Assembly: GCA_022824495.1 (NCBI GenBank)
Contig: JAJDZU010000012.1
Span: forward strand, 62,001 to 126,000
DNA: 64,000 nucleotides
Direction of reading: 5' to 3'
Origin: Chloroflexota bacterium
GTDB taxonomy: Bacteria; Chloroflexota; UBA11872
The position numbers were made by a program, and so were the translations under genes. This document shows, piece after piece, positions 1-8,858 of the stretch. The notes beneath the pieces are model-generated. The model searched no databases, had not been told where the DNA came from, and was given only the letters and a program-made list of their open reading frames with translations. How positions within the stretch are numbered: the first letter of the stretch is position 1; the number at the start of each line of letters is the position of its first letter.

Positions 1-1899
1 GCGACGGATATCCGGCCGAACGAGTCGGTAGGCGGGATCTTCCGGCGGTTCGTGGGATTGGTGCGCGAGCACTACGCGTCGACGTACGGCGAGGACTCGG
101 AGCAGGTTCGGGTCTGCAACGACGGGTATCGGTTCGAGCCTTCGGTGGCGGAGCGGTTGCTGGATGAGCTGGTTGGGGATCAGGAGCGGCTGGAGGTCTG
201 GCGGGGGTGGCGGCTGGCCTGGGAGGGCGGGGCGTCGATGCCGGAGGGCGGGCGCTGGTTGGTGCATACGGAGCCGGGCGCGGACGTGTCGCGGATTGAC
301 GAGACGCCGGAGTGCCGGGTCAGGGCAGTGACGCTGGCGGCGGTGGACGCGCGGGGGCGGGCCACCGGTGAGCAGGCGCGGCTTGAGGCGCAGGTGTTTG
401 TGGACGCGACGTACGAGGGGGACGTGGCGCTTGGTGCTGGCGCGGCGTACCGGATCGGGCGCGAGGGTCGAGAGGAACTGGGCGAGTCGCATGCCGGGGT
501 GGTGTACCAGGACTTTCACGACCGGATGACGTATCCGGGGTCCAGCGGGAAAGCGGATCGGCGCATCCAGGCGTACAACTACCGGCTGTGTTTGACCGAC
601 GATCCGGCGAACCGGCGCGACGTTGAACGGCCGGCGGATTACGACCGCCGCGTGTACGCGCCGCTGGTGGACGACGTGCGGAGCGGGCGGATGCCAGGGT
701 TCTGGGGGCCGCGGGGCGGGACGGCGGTGCTGAACTTCGTGCCGATGCCGAACCGGAAGTCGGACGCGAACAACCATCACTATTGCTTCACGTCCAGCGA
801 CTGGGCCGAGGCGAACCTCGACTACCCGGAGGCGGGACCGGAGCGTCGGCTGGAGATCGCAGAAGCGCACCGGGCCTATACCGAGGGTCTGGTGTGGTTC
901 TGTCAGAACGACCGCGAACTGCCGGCGGACTTCCGGGAGGCGGCGCGGGCGTGGGGGCCGGCGGCGGACGAGTTCCAGGACAACGGCGGGTTTCCGCGGC
1001 AGATGTACGTGCGCGAGGGCTGCCGGATCCTGGGCGGCTACCTGTTCAGCGCCGGTGACGCGCTGCTGGACAGTTCAGGCGGGCGTTCGCCGGTGCAAGG
1101 GGACAGCGTGGCATCGGGCGGGTACCAGATTGACTCGCACGCCACGCGGCAGCGAGAGGACCTGGGGCTTGGCGACCCAGGAGATGGAGGCGTGCCGAAT
1201 GGGCGGAAGGTAGCGCTGGAGGGGTTTATCGGGCTGCACGAGGAGACGGTGCCGTACCAGATTCCGTATCGGGTGATGGCGCCGGAGGGCATCGACGGGT
1301 TGCTGGTGCCGGTGGCGGTGTCGGCCAGTCACCTGGGGTACGGGACGATCCGCATGGAACCGGTGTGGATGGCGCTGGGCGAGGCGGCGGGGACCGCGGC
1401 GGCGCTGGCGCTAACGCGGGGCGTGCGGGTGCGGGACGTGCCGCGTGGGGTGTTGCAGCGGGAGTTGCTGGCGCGGGGACAGGTCATTACGTATTTCGAT
1501 GATGTGGCACCGGCCGGGTTCGCGGGATTCGAGAAGCAGGCGGCAGATCTGTCGAAGGCGGCGCAGTTCTGGGGCGCTCGGGGGTTCTTTGGGCAGTACG
1601 CGGCGCGACCGGATGAGCCGCTGACACAGGGCGAGGCGCAACGGTGGGCATGGCTGGCGCGGCGGGCGGTGGATCCGTGGCGGCCTGTCGAGGTGAATTC
1701 AGGGTTGTTCGACGATCAAACGCCCTGTAGCTGGTCCACGTTTACGGACATCGTGCGCGAGTGGATGGCCGAGCCGTCGCCGCTCCGAGTGTCAATGGGA
1801 GGGTTGCCGGAACTGCCGACGCCAGAGCAGCCGGAGGCAAAGATTAGCCGCAGCGAAGCCTGCCGGTTGATCGACCGGCTGTACGGCGAGTTGGTCTAG
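1..1899 (+). CDS. FAD-dependent oxidoreductase (FAD_oxidored family), 5' end cut by window
   Basis: The frame is open from base 1 without a start, so the N-terminal Rossmann GxGxxG FAD site lies outside the window; a GTG at 52 is only an internal codon. About 632 residues are visible. Family signs are the VFVDATYEGDVALGAGA segment (the typical 'DATxEGD' motif) and, later, LLVPVAVSASHLGYGTIRME followed by PVWMALGEAAGTAAALA, the conserved second half of the FAD site in PF12831-type proteins often annotated 'xanthan lyase-like'. The last ~110 residues (LTQGEAQRWAWLARRAV, KISRSEACRLIDRLYGEL) resemble the SLH-like helical tail seen in this family. The substrate is unknown; redox processing of a carbohydrate-related compound is plausible from the family only. 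Confidence 0.85.
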   Translation, partial: ATDIRPNESVGGIFRRFVGLVREHYASTYGEDSEQVRVCNDGYRFEPSVAERLLDELVGDQERLEVWRGWRLAWEGGASMPEGGRWLVHTEPGADVSRIDETPECRVRAVTLAAVDARGRATGEQARLEAQVFVDATYEGDVALGAGAAYRIGREGREELGESHAGVVYQDFHDRMTYPGSSGKADRRIQAYNYRLCLTDDPANRRDVERPADYDRRVYAPLVDDVRSGRMPGFWGPRGGTAVLNFVPMPNRKSDANNHHYCFTSSDWAEANLDYPEAGPERRLEIAEAHRAYTEGLVWFCQNDRELPADFREAARAWGPAADEFQDNGGFPRQMYVREGCRILGGYLFSAGDALLDSSGGRSPVQGDSVASGGYQIDSHATRQREDLGLGDPGDGGVPNGRKVALEGFIGLHEETVPYQIPYRVMAPEGIDGLLVPVAVSASHLGYGTIRMEPVWMALGEAAGTAAALALTRGVRVRDVPRGVLQRELLARGQVITYFDDVAPAGFAGFEKQAADLSKAAQFWGARGFFGQYAARPDEPLTQGEAQRWAWLARRAVDPWRPVEVNSGLFDDQTPCSWSTFTDIVREWMAEPSPLRVSMGGLPELPTPEQPEAKISRSEACRLIDRLYGELV

Positions 1900-1921
1900 G
1901 CGACGACTCGTCGAGCGGCGT

Positions 1922-2680
1922 CTAGAGCCCGATGCTGTTGAGGAGGCGGCGGAGGAAGCCGATGTGCTCGCCTTCGCGGAAGGTGAGCACATGGACGTCG
2001 CTGCCGGACCAGACGGCCTGGGCGCTGTGGGCTTCCAGGTACTTGGGGTTCCGCGGATCCTCACGGATTTGCACCATCTGCGAGGCGCCGGGACGCACGT
2101 TGAACTCAAGCTCGCTGCCGACCAGGTCGTCGACCGGAACGGTAAAGAGTTCGGCGGCGGCCGGGTTGGCGAACAGCACCTTGCGCGTGGAGTCGGCCAC
2201 GATGACGCCGTCAGGCTGATTCATGACGATGTCGGCGAAGCCGGGCTCTTCGGCGGCGAGGGTGCGGATGCGCTCCTCGGCGGTCGCGGCGCGGCGCTGG
2301 CGTTCAATCGAGTAGCGGATGGTGCGGCGCAGCCGTTCTTCCTCGAATTCGCCCTTGACCAGGTAGTCCTGGGCACCCTGGCCGACCGCGGCGGTTGCCA
2401 CGGCTTCGTCGCCTAGACCGGACAGGATGACGATCGGGACGTCGCCGGCGCGTTCCTGGGCCGCGGTGAACGTGTCGAGGCCCTGAGATTCGCCAAGGCC
2501 CAGATCCAGCAGGATCACCGATGGCGAGTAGTCGGCAATGGCGTCAAGTCCGCTATCGAGCTTGGCGAAGCTCTGGACTTCGTACTGCACATCGCCGGTA
2601 GGGACGAGCATCTCTTCGAGCAGGCGAACGTCGCCGGGGTTGTCCTCGATGACCAGGATTCGGAGCGTTTGCGCGGCCAT
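1922..2680 (-). CDS. response regulator with C-terminal PAS domain
   Basis: A 252-residue cytoplasmic signalling protein. Residues 1-125 are a receiver domain: acidic pair in VIEDNPGD (Asp13), phospho-acceptor Asp59 in VILLDLGLG, Ser87 in VILSG and Lys109 in YLVKGEF. Residues about 150-245 look like a PAS domain (MNQPDGVIVADSTRKVLFAN, AAAELFTVPVDDLVG). There is no DNA-binding or enzymatic output domain, so it probably works by protein contact or by sensing a small ligand. It is divergent from the histidine kinase at 2831, sharing a 150-base intergenic region, so the two are likely partners. The start ATG at 2680 is followed directly by the receiver beta-1 strand. Confident on architecture, not on signal. 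Confidence 0.88.
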   Translation of the reverse strand: MAAQTLRILVIEDNPGDVRLLEEMLVPTGDVQYEVQSFAKLDSGLDAIADYSPSVILLDLGLGESQGLDTFTAAQERAGDVPIVILSGLGDEAVATAAVGQGAQDYLVKGEFEEERLRRTIRYSIERQRRAATAEERIRTLAAEEPGFADIVMNQPDGVIVADSTRKVLFANPAAAELFTVPVDDLVGSELEFNVRPGASQMVQIREDPRNPKYLEAHSAQAVWSGSDVHVLTFREGEHIGFLRRLLNSIGL

Positions 2681-2830
2681 TCTTCCCCTCCCAGCGGCGC
2701 CGCTGCTTTGCGGCGTCGATCATTCAACGTCGAAGTGTGCCCAAACTGTAACAATTGCCGAGGTGCTTCCGCGCATTCGGAGGAATGGAGCATTGGCGAT
2801 GCGGGCGGCGAACCAAGGCCAGTGGGACGG

Positions 2831-4120
2831 ATGAACGTGACCGAACCGGCAAATCCAGGCGAAGGGGCCGACCTTGATCTGACGCAGATCGATGTCGAAT
2901 TCGCGCCGTTGCTGGCCCACCTTGGGCGAATCATGACGTCGGCGTCGGACATCGACGAGGTCTACGAGCGCTTTACCGACGCGGTGACGTCGGTGCTTCC
3001 GGCGGATCGGCTGTCGATCGTGGTGGTCGACAGCGAGGCGGGCCAGTACAAGGCGCGGTATTACGCGGGGATCGATGTGCCACTGGCAACCCTGGACGTC
3101 TGGCAGCCGCTGGAGGGGCAGGTCATCGAGACGGTGGTGCGGAGCAAGCGGCCGCAGATTGTCGACGACAGGAATATCGCTGCGATCCTGACGCGGTCGC
3201 CGCGGCTGCAGGACGGGATCGAGGCCGGCCTGCGGACCTGGATGGACGTTCCGGTGATCCTGGAGCAGGTGGTGGTTGCAGTCATGCGGTTCATGTCGCG
3301 GACGCCGAACGCCTACGACGCGCGCAGCGAGGCGCTGGCGGTGCTGATTGCCGCACAAGTCGCCGGCGCGGTGGCGAATGCCCAGTCGATCGAGTCGCTG
3401 CTGGCCACGCAGGCCGAACTGGCGCGGTCGAATGCCGAATTGGAGCAATTTGCCTACGTGGCCTCTCACGACCTGCAGGAACCGCTGCGGATGGTGGCCA
3501 GCTACGTGGGACTGCTGGAGCGTCGCTACCGGGGCCGGTTGGACTCGGATGCGGACGACTTCATTGAATTTGCCGTAGACGGAGCGCGGCGGATGCAGGC
3601 ATTGCTGAACGGGCTGCTGGACCTTTCACGGGTGGGGACACGCGGGCGCGAACTGGAGCCAACCGAGAGCGGCGCGGCGCTCAAGGACTCTCTCATAAAC
3701 CTGGAGCAAGCCATTGCGGAGGCCGGCGCCGAGGTCGTCCACGATCCGGTGCCGACGGTCCTGGGCGACCGAATACAGCTGACGCAGCTATTTCAGAACC
3801 TCGTCAGCAACGCGGTCAAGTTCAACACGAGCGGCAGACCGCGGGTGACGGTAACGGCGCAGCGCGCGGGTTCGATGTGGGAGTTCGCGGTTGCGGACAA
3901 CGGCATTGGCATCGATCCAGCGCACTTTGACCGGATCTTCCAGGTCTTTCAGCGGCTGCACACGCGGGACACGTATGAGGGGACGGGGATCGGACTTTCC
4001 GTGTGCCGGAAGATCGTGGAACGGCACGGGGGGACTATCTGGCCGGAGTCGGCCAAGGGCCAGGGCACGACATTTCGGTTTACCCTAAAGGCCGTTGAGG
4101 CGGCGCCCGCCGCTCGGTGA
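2831..4120 (+). CDS. GAF-domain sensor histidine kinase (phytochrome/Rcp1-partner type)
   Basis: A 429-residue soluble kinase with no membrane segment. Residues 28-185 form a GAF domain. HisKA follows with the phospho-acceptor His213 in YVASHDLQEPLRM, then an HATPase domain: N-box NLVSNAVKFN (323-332), DNGIGI (356-361), F-box region FDRIFQVFQRL and GTGIGLS (384-390). I chose ATG 2831 over an upstream in-frame start at 2669, which would overlap the divergent regulator gene and add 54 low-complexity residues. The 'SHDLQEPLR' H-box is typical of kinases paired with Rcp1-like regulators, and such a regulator is encoded 78 bases downstream. No chromophore-binding PHY or Cys motif is evident, so light sensing is not supported. 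Senses an unknown cytoplasmic signal. Confidence 0.9.
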   Translation: MNVTEPANPGEGADLDLTQIDVEFAPLLAHLGRIMTSASDIDEVYERFTDAVTSVLPADRLSIVVVDSEAGQYKARYYAGIDVPLATLDVWQPLEGQVIETVVRSKRPQIVDDRNIAAILTRSPRLQDGIEAGLRTWMDVPVILEQVVVAVMRFMSRTPNAYDARSEALAVLIAAQVAGAVANAQSIESLLATQAELARSNAELEQFAYVASHDLQEPLRMVASYVGLLERRYRGRLDSDADDFIEFAVDGARRMQALLNGLLDLSRVGTRGRELEPTESGAALKDSLINLEQAIAEAGAEVVHDPVPTVLGDRIQLTQLFQNLVSNAVKFNTSGRPRVTVTAQRAGSMWEFAVADNGIGIDPAHFDRIFQVFQRLHTRDTYEGTGIGLSVCRKIVERHGGTIWPESAKGQGTTFRFTLKAVEAAPAAR

Positions 4121-4198
4121 GCCGCGGCGGCACCGGCGACACTATCCAAGGAGTGCGGCAGCGGGCTTTGGGAGACTCGACGCGAAAGGAGGCCTGAG

Positions 4199-4642
4199 GT
4201 GGCCCAGGAGAGCGGCGCCCCGATAGAAATTCTGCTGGTGGAGGACAACCCGGGCGACGTGCGCCTGACGCAGGAGGCGGTGCGCGAGGCCAAGATTCGC
4301 AACACGCTGAACGTGGTCAACGACGGTGAACAGGCCATTGCCTACGTGCGCCGTCAGGGAGAGTACGCCGACCGGCCGCGGCCCGACCTGATCCTGCTGG
4401 ACTTGAACCTGCCTCGGAAGGACGGACGGGAAGTCCTGCAGGACTTGAAGTCGGACCCGGACCTGCACAGGATCCCCGTGGTAGTGCTGACCAGTTCAGC
4501 GGCGGAGCAGGACATCCTGCGCACCTATGACCTGTACGCCAACGCCTACGTGACGAAGCCGGTGGACCTGGAGCAGTTCATGCGCGTGGTGTCGTCAATC
4601 CAGGACTTCTGGCTGAATATCGTGAAGCTGCCGCCCGAGTAG
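4199..4642 (+). CDS. Rcp1-like single-domain response regulator
   Basis: A 147-residue stand-alone receiver: acidic residues in [19 protein letters not shown], phospho-acceptor Asp68 in [13 protein letters not shown], Thr98 in VVLTSS and Lys120 in YVTKPVDL. The 'EDNPGD' start and the C-terminal tail [16 protein letters not shown] match the Rcp1/CheY-like family that takes phosphate from phytochrome-class kinases. The GTG start at 4199 is set by a strong Shine-Dalgarno (aaaggagg at 4185-4192). It lies 78 bases after the kinase gene and is probably co-transcribed with it. With no output domain, it likely acts by binding a partner or as a phosphate sink. Confidence 0.92.
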   Translation: MAQESGAPIEILLVEDNPGDVRLTQEAVREAKIRNTLNVVNDGEQAIAYVRRQGEYADRPRPDLILLDLNLPRKDGREVLQDLKSDPDLHRIPVVVLTSSAAEQDILRTYDLYANAYVTKPVDLEQFMRVVSSIQDFWLNIVKLPPE

Positions 4643-4643
4643 G

Positions 4644-5444
4644 GTGAGGCAGCGCGGAATCGAATCGGACGACGCGGGCGGCGTCTACGACGATCTGGAG
4701 CTTCCCAGCGGTACCTGGCGTCCCTATACCGCGATCCAGATGGTGATGACGGTCGACGGGGCGATCACGGGGCCAACCGACGACTACTGGCCGATCAGCC
4801 TGGAGGCGGATCAGCGGACGTTCCGGCGGTTTCGCATCCATTTCGACGCGGTGCTGCATGGAGCGCGCACGCTGGGGATGCGGATCGACCGGTACATGTG
4901 GAGCGAGGAGCTGCAGCGGGAACGGCGGCGGCGAGGTCTGCGTGAGCCGCCACTCTTCATTGTGGTGTCAAACACCGGGCAGATCGACCCGAAGGATCGA
5001 GTATTTCAGCGCCGCAGCTATCCGGTTGCGCCACTGGTGGTGGTGCCGGAGGCCGCCCAAGTCACCGACGGTCTATCGGAGGTGGCGGAGATCGTCAGGA
5101 TCGGCAACGAGCGCGTCTGTCTTGAGAGCCTCGTGCGCTACCTGGCGGCCGAACGGGGTGTTCGGCGGCTGGTCTGTGAAGGCGGAGCAATCCTGAATTA
5201 CCACATGCTGACGGCCGGGCTGGTAGACGAGTTCTTCATCACGGTGACGCCTTCGATCATTGGTGAGCCGAGGCCGCGCACGGCCGTGGAGGGTGCGGCG
5301 GCGCTGCCGAGCGATCAACTGCAACAGTTGGAGTTGGTCAGCACCGCCACGCACGGGGGCGAGGTATTCCTTCGCTACGGCGTGCGCGGTGTACGTCCGC
5401 TCGCGCAGGCAGGCACAGGACGGCCGGAGTCAGCCGTTCGCTAA
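4644..5444 (+). CDS. RibD C-terminal / dihydrofolate-reductase-like reductase
   Basis: A 266-residue protein of the RibD_C (DHFR-like) fold. Visible motifs are the nucleotide/substrate segment IQMVMTVDGAITGP (the S/T-x-DG motif), FDAVLHGARTLGM, LFIVVSNTG, and the late RRLVCEGGAILNYHMLTAGLVDEFFITVTPSIIG, all in the order found in 5-amino-6-(5-phosphoribosylamino)uracil reductases. The N-terminal deaminase domain of bifunctional RibD is absent and no riboflavin genes are nearby, so it may be a stand-alone NADPH reductase of unknown substrate. The GTG start at 4644 comes one base after the stop codon of the preceding regulator gene, so translation is probably coupled. A hairpin follows the stop. 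Confidence 0.8.
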   Translation: MRQRGIESDDAGGVYDDLELPSGTWRPYTAIQMVMTVDGAITGPTDDYWPISLEADQRTFRRFRIHFDAVLHGARTLGMRIDRYMWSEELQRERRRRGLREPPLFIVVSNTGQIDPKDRVFQRRSYPVAPLVVVPEAAQVTDGLSEVAEIVRIGNERVCLESLVRYLAAERGVRRLVCEGGAILNYHMLTAGLVDEFFITVTPSIIGEPRPRTAVEGAAALPSDQLQQLELVSTATHGGEVFLRYGVRGVRPLAQAGTGRPESAVR

Positions 5445-5461
5445 CGTCAGGTCACCTGACG
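5445..5461 (+). terminator. hairpin immediately after the RibD-like gene
   Basis: A perfect 7-bp stem (CGTCAGG/CCTGACG) with a 3-base TCA loop begins at the base after the stop codon. No T-run follows, so it could be a weak terminator or an mRNA 3'-end stabiliser. The next gene starts 59 bases downstream. Confidence 0.45.
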
Positions 5462-5520
5462 CGAGGTAGGCGCATGCGTGCCGCCAGCGTGGTTGGGCCG
5501 AGTCGAGTCCAACATCACCC

Positions 5521-5910
5521 ATGTCGGAGAACCTGGTGAGACCACGAGGGATCGACTTCTTCGTCTACAACGTCAGCGATATCGCCAGGAGCGCGGACTT
5601 CTACGAGAACACGTTGGGTTTGACCCTCAGGTCCTGGGAAGGTCCCGGCTGGGTCGAGTTCGCGGTCGGCGACACGCCGACAGTGCTGGCGCTACGCCTG
5701 GATCCTAGAGGCGTCGGCGCGGATGTTCAGGGCGGCGCCACTGCCATCGCCGTCGACGACGTTGGACAGGCCGTTGACGAACTCCGTGAACGGGGTGTGG
5801 ATATCGTTCTCGGGTCTTGCGAACAGGCGTCGTGCCACGCAGCCGGGATATGCGATCCCGACGGCAACCTGATCCTCGTGCACAGCCGCAAGGACGGGAC
5901 AGCCGGGTAG
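5521..5910 (+). CDS. VOC-superfamily (glyoxalase/bleomycin-resistance-like) protein
   Basis: A 129-residue single VOC module made of two beta-alpha-beta-beta-beta units: DFFVYNVSDIARSADFYENTLGLTL and AIAVDDVGQAVDELRERGVDIVLG, ending CDPDGNLILVHSRK, the usual final strand carrying a metal-binding acidic or His position. The expected first metal His is replaced (GIDFFVYNV), so metal use cannot be assumed. Could be a dioxygenase, isomerase, lyase or drug-binding protein; the substrate cannot be read from the sequence. It stands alone between a reductase and a Cys-rich hypothetical protein. Confidence 0.82.
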   Translation: MSENLVRPRGIDFFVYNVSDIARSADFYENTLGLTLRSWEGPGWVEFAVGDTPTVLALRLDPRGVGADVQGGATAIAVDDVGQAVDELRERGVDIVLGSCEQASCHAAGICDPDGNLILVHSRKDGTAG

Positions 5911-5976
5911 ACGACTGGCAGCGGTTAAAATCCTCGCTCACCACGCGACAGGGAGGCAGCGGGGCTTTCACACACC

Positions 5977-6465
5977 ATGCCAAACGGAGGGTCGGACTGC
6001 TGCGCGACCTGCTGGTTCAATCGAACGAACCGCGGCGAAGCGGGGTATCAACATAGGGACAGCCCCGGGGAAGACCACTGCGAAGTCCGAGACCTGTCAA
6101 TTGAGAATCCGTTCTATACCTACTGCGCCAACCATCCGCACCGCCGCCCGGATCGCGACCCAATACCCATCGGGCCGGTTGAACGATTCGCCGGCGACTA
6201 CTCCACGAACGCGCGGGAGGTCTGGCAGCCGTCACCAGACACCGAAGAGATACGACGCCACCTGCTGGACCTGCTCAGCGAGATCTTTCTCCACATCCCT
6301 GCCGACCGATATCCCATCGGCCCCTCCTTAGCCAGCGTGATCATGCGGCAGCTGGGTGAATTCCGTGAGCCTCGAGCGGTTCGCGACCTGGAGTGGATCT
6401 GCGACAACTGTCCCGATTTCCTGGCCAAGCCGGCCCGTGCGGCGCTGGAGCAGATTCAGGAGTAA
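5977..6465 (+). CDS. conserved hypothetical with Cys/His-rich N-terminus
   Basis: 162 residues. The first ~60 carry a putative zinc site: CCATC near residues 8-12, then HC (residues 34-35), and YCANHPHRRPD. The middle (DTEEIRRHLLDLLSEIFLHIPADRYPIG) and end (AVRDLEWICDNCPDFLAKPARAALEQIQ) look like HEAT-like helical pairs with a further Cys-x2-Cys. I recognise the 'PNGGSDCC..CWFNR...FYTYCANHP' signature as recurrent in uncharacterised bacterial proteins, but no function is known to me. The ATG at 5977 is preceded by a purine-rich segment (gggaggcag at 5951-5959). It reads as a free-standing gene. Confidence 0.65.
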   Translation: MPNGGSDCCATCWFNRTNRGEAGYQHRDSPGEDHCEVRDLSIENPFYTYCANHPHRRPDRDPIPIGPVERFAGDYSTNAREVWQPSPDTEEIRRHLLDLLSEIFLHIPADRYPIGPSLASVIMRQLGEFREPRAVRDLEWICDNCPDFLAKPARAALEQIQE

Positions 6466-6552
6466 GCCGCGGTTCGTCGGTGCGAGTCGGGTAGGTGCCA
6501 GTCCCGCTCGACTACCATGCGGGGAATGCCAGCGTGTGAGGGGGATTTGGAC

Positions 6553-7581
6553 ATGGCCACGGTCGCATTGATTACCGAGGAGGGCGCCGCCCACCAGCAG
6601 CCGTACCGCGACGCGATTCGCGACCTCGACCTGATCGAGCGCGCGGAGTTGATGGATCCGGGCGGGAGAACGTTTGGCGACTCCGTCGCGACTGTTGGAG
6701 ACAAGGCGGGCGGCACGCACACGACTGTGGACTCGCTGCTGGCGGCCGGGAAGCCGGACATGGCGATCGTGACCATGATCGCGGCGCACGCGCCGGACGT
6801 GATCCGGCCGCTGCTGGAAGCGGGCGTACACGTGATGGCGGAGAAGCCGGCCTGCGTGAATCTTGGGGATTTTGAGGTACTGGCCGGACTGGCCGACGCG
6901 AACGGCGCGCACCTGATGCTGGCGCTGGCCAACCGCATCAGCCCCAGCGTCGCGGACGCTCGCCGCATCATTCAGGGCGACGGCATTGGCGACCTGTACG
7001 CCGTGCGCGCGGTGCAGGTGGACGACCAGACGCGCATCCAGCGGCGGCTTGGCGATCCAGACTGGACGTTTCAGAAGAAGCTGGCCGGCGGCGGTCACCT
7101 GAGCTGGCTGGGCATCCACCGCCTGGACATGCTGAGCTACCTGGTGGGCGAGGACATCGCCGAGGTGACGGCCATGACGGCAGTTGCCGGCGGTGCGCCC
7201 ATCGACGTCGAGGACCTTGGCATTGTCACCTTCAAGTTCTCGGGCGGCGCACTTGGGGTGCTGTTCAGCGGATACCTAATGGATCAGAAGGGTCACAACG
7301 GCTTTACGGTCTACGGGTCCGAAGGCTGGGTGCGCGCGCACGAGGGCGAGGCGGACGCGCTGGAGTGGCGTTCGATCTCGTCGGCCATGGCCGGATCCAA
7401 CGACCGGCGCTTCGAGTACGACGGCCGCGGCGGCGGCTACACCCCGTGGGTCGAACGCACGGTGCGCGCCTGCCTGGGCGAGATCGACCCCCCGATTACC
7501 GCCGAGGACGGAGTGAAGGTGCTACGGGTGGTCCACGCCGCGTACGAATCGGCCGAGTCGGGTTGCCGAGTCGTGCTGTAG
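6553..7581 (+). CDS. Gfo/Idh/MocA-family NAD(P)-dependent oxidoreductase
   Basis: 342 residues from ATG 6553, which has a gagggg Shine-Dalgarno 9 bases upstream; an in-frame ATG at 6517 would only add 12 non-conserved residues. The Rossmann domain is slightly degenerate at the start (ATVALITEEGAAHQQPY) but the family hallmark VMAEKP (catalytic Lys) is present, followed by the helical dyad and the C-terminal alpha/beta domain (GGGHLSWLGIHRLDMLSYLVGE, with the usual Asp/His catalytic region GIHRLD). It likely oxidises a sugar or inositol derivative. The next gene on the same strand, 283 bases on, is another family member, suggesting a carbohydrate-related locus. Confidence 0.88.
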   Translation: MATVALITEEGAAHQQPYRDAIRDLDLIERAELMDPGGRTFGDSVATVGDKAGGTHTTVDSLLAAGKPDMAIVTMIAAHAPDVIRPLLEAGVHVMAEKPACVNLGDFEVLAGLADANGAHLMLALANRISPSVADARRIIQGDGIGDLYAVRAVQVDDQTRIQRRLGDPDWTFQKKLAGGGHLSWLGIHRLDMLSYLVGEDIAEVTAMTAVAGGAPIDVEDLGIVTFKFSGGALGVLFSGYLMDQKGHNGFTVYGSEGWVRAHEGEADALEWRSISSAMAGSNDRRFEYDGRGGGYTPWVERTVRACLGEIDPPITAEDGVKVLRVVHAAYESAESGCRVVL

Positions 7582-7608
7582 CGCGCGGCGTTCGCCTATA
7601 CGGCACTT

Positions 7609-7625
7609 GGACAGGGCTTCTGTCC
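7609..7625 (+). terminator. possible weak hairpin terminator after first Gfo/Idh/MocA gene
   Basis: GGACAG / CTGTCC, a 6-bp perfect stem with a 5-base loop, 27 bases after the stop codon. No T-run follows. It lies in the otherwise empty 283-base gap 7582-7864, where I see no convincing gene. Confidence 0.25.
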
Positions 7626-7864
7626 TGGGGAGTCGAAGACTGCCATCTTCTTCGCGCTGGACTGGCGTGCGTCGGAAGCGGCCGTAACGCTCCCGACACG
7701 CTTGCGCGTGGCAGCCCGACGACTTGATCTGCTCCGCGCGCGACTGCGGCGGTCTGACCCGGCGGCGTTCAACCGTGCGGCTTGCGACGGGGGCCTGCTT
7801 GTCATTGGTCGCACGCCACGCCGGCGCCGATAATGGCGGCGCTCACGCGTTAGGGACGAGACCC

Positions 7865-8848
7865 ATGGCCATCCGCACCATCCACGTCGGCGCCTGGAAC
7901 CGCGCCCGCTCCCATCTCGGCGTCATGACCCGGTCCGAGGATTTTGAACCGGTGGCCCTGGTGGATGTCAACGACGACTTCATGGCCCAGGGCCTTGATC
8001 TGGCGGACCTGGGAACTGACGCCGCCCACACCTCGCTTACCGCGGCCCTAGACAAACACGACTGCGATGCCGTCGTGGTGGTTACCCCCGTGGTGATCCA
8101 TGCCCCGTTCATCGACGAGGCGCTGGCGGCGGGCAAGCACGTCATGGTCGAAAAGCCATTTACCGTGAGCCTGGAGGACGCCGAACGCGCCGTGGCCACG
8201 GCGGAGGCCGCCGGGTTGCAGCTGCTGGTGACACAGAACGACCGGCTCAACCCGGTGTACCCCACCATTCGCCGCCACCTGATTGAAGAGACCTACGGCC
8301 CGCCCGGCTACGCCGTGATGATCCACCACAAAGCGCGCGGCGGTCCGTATCACGACTCACCCCACATGCATCTCTGGCAGCAAGGCGTGCACCAGATCGA
8401 CACTCTGCTCAGCGCCATCCCCCGCACTCCGGTCCGCGTCCGCGGCATCAGCGTCGAACCCGCCTGGGGAACGTGGCCGACGCCGTCCTTGGTGCACTCC
8501 ATCATTGAGTTTGACGACGGAACATCAGCGACCTACGTGGGAACCTCGCAGGCCCGGCATAGCGAGTTCCAGTTCACGGTGGAGTGCGAAGAGGCCGCGC
8601 TGGCCACCGCTGGCCTACGGACCAACGACTCGCTGCTGCTCAAACGCGGCGCCGAGGTCGAGTCAATCCCGACCGATCCCCCGCCCGGCGGCATGTCCCC
8701 GGAGGAGCAGATATCCGACATGTTCGCCAGGCAGATCAACGAGGGCGTCGACACCCAACTGTCCGGCCGCAACAACCTCACCACGATTCGCGTCATCGAC
8801 GCTATTGCCCGCTCAACCGCTTCGGGGGAGGCCGTGGACCTGGGCTAG
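7865..8848 (+). CDS. Gfo/Idh/MocA-family oxidoreductase
   Basis: 327 residues from ATG 7865 (purine-rich agggacgag just upstream). N-terminal Rossmann region RTIHVGAWNRARSHLG lacks the classic GxGxxG spacing, but HVMVEKPFTVSLEDAERAV carries the EKP motif, and GPYHDSPHMHLWQQGVHQIDTLLSAIP is the catalytic His/Asp segment of the C-terminal domain. It probably oxidises or reduces a sugar-type substrate with NAD(P). Sequence-divergent from the neighbour at 6553, so not a recent tandem copy. Confidence 0.86.
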   Translation: MAIRTIHVGAWNRARSHLGVMTRSEDFEPVALVDVNDDFMAQGLDLADLGTDAAHTSLTAALDKHDCDAVVVVTPVVIHAPFIDEALAAGKHVMVEKPFTVSLEDAERAVATAEAAGLQLLVTQNDRLNPVYPTIRRHLIEETYGPPGYAVMIHHKARGGPYHDSPHMHLWQQGVHQIDTLLSAIPRTPVRVRGISVEPAWGTWPTPSLVHSIIEFDDGTSATYVGTSQARHSEFQFTVECEEAALATAGLRTNDSLLLKRGAEVESIPTDPPPGGMSPEEQISDMFARQINEGVDTQLSGRNNLTTIRVIDAIARSTASGEAVDLG

Positions 8849-8858
8849 CGCACCGGCT

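Noticed and set aside
2669-2830. 54-residue N-terminal extension of the GAF histidine kinase
   Set aside because: It would overlap the divergent regulator gene and encodes low-complexity sequence; ATG 2831 begins the conserved protein.
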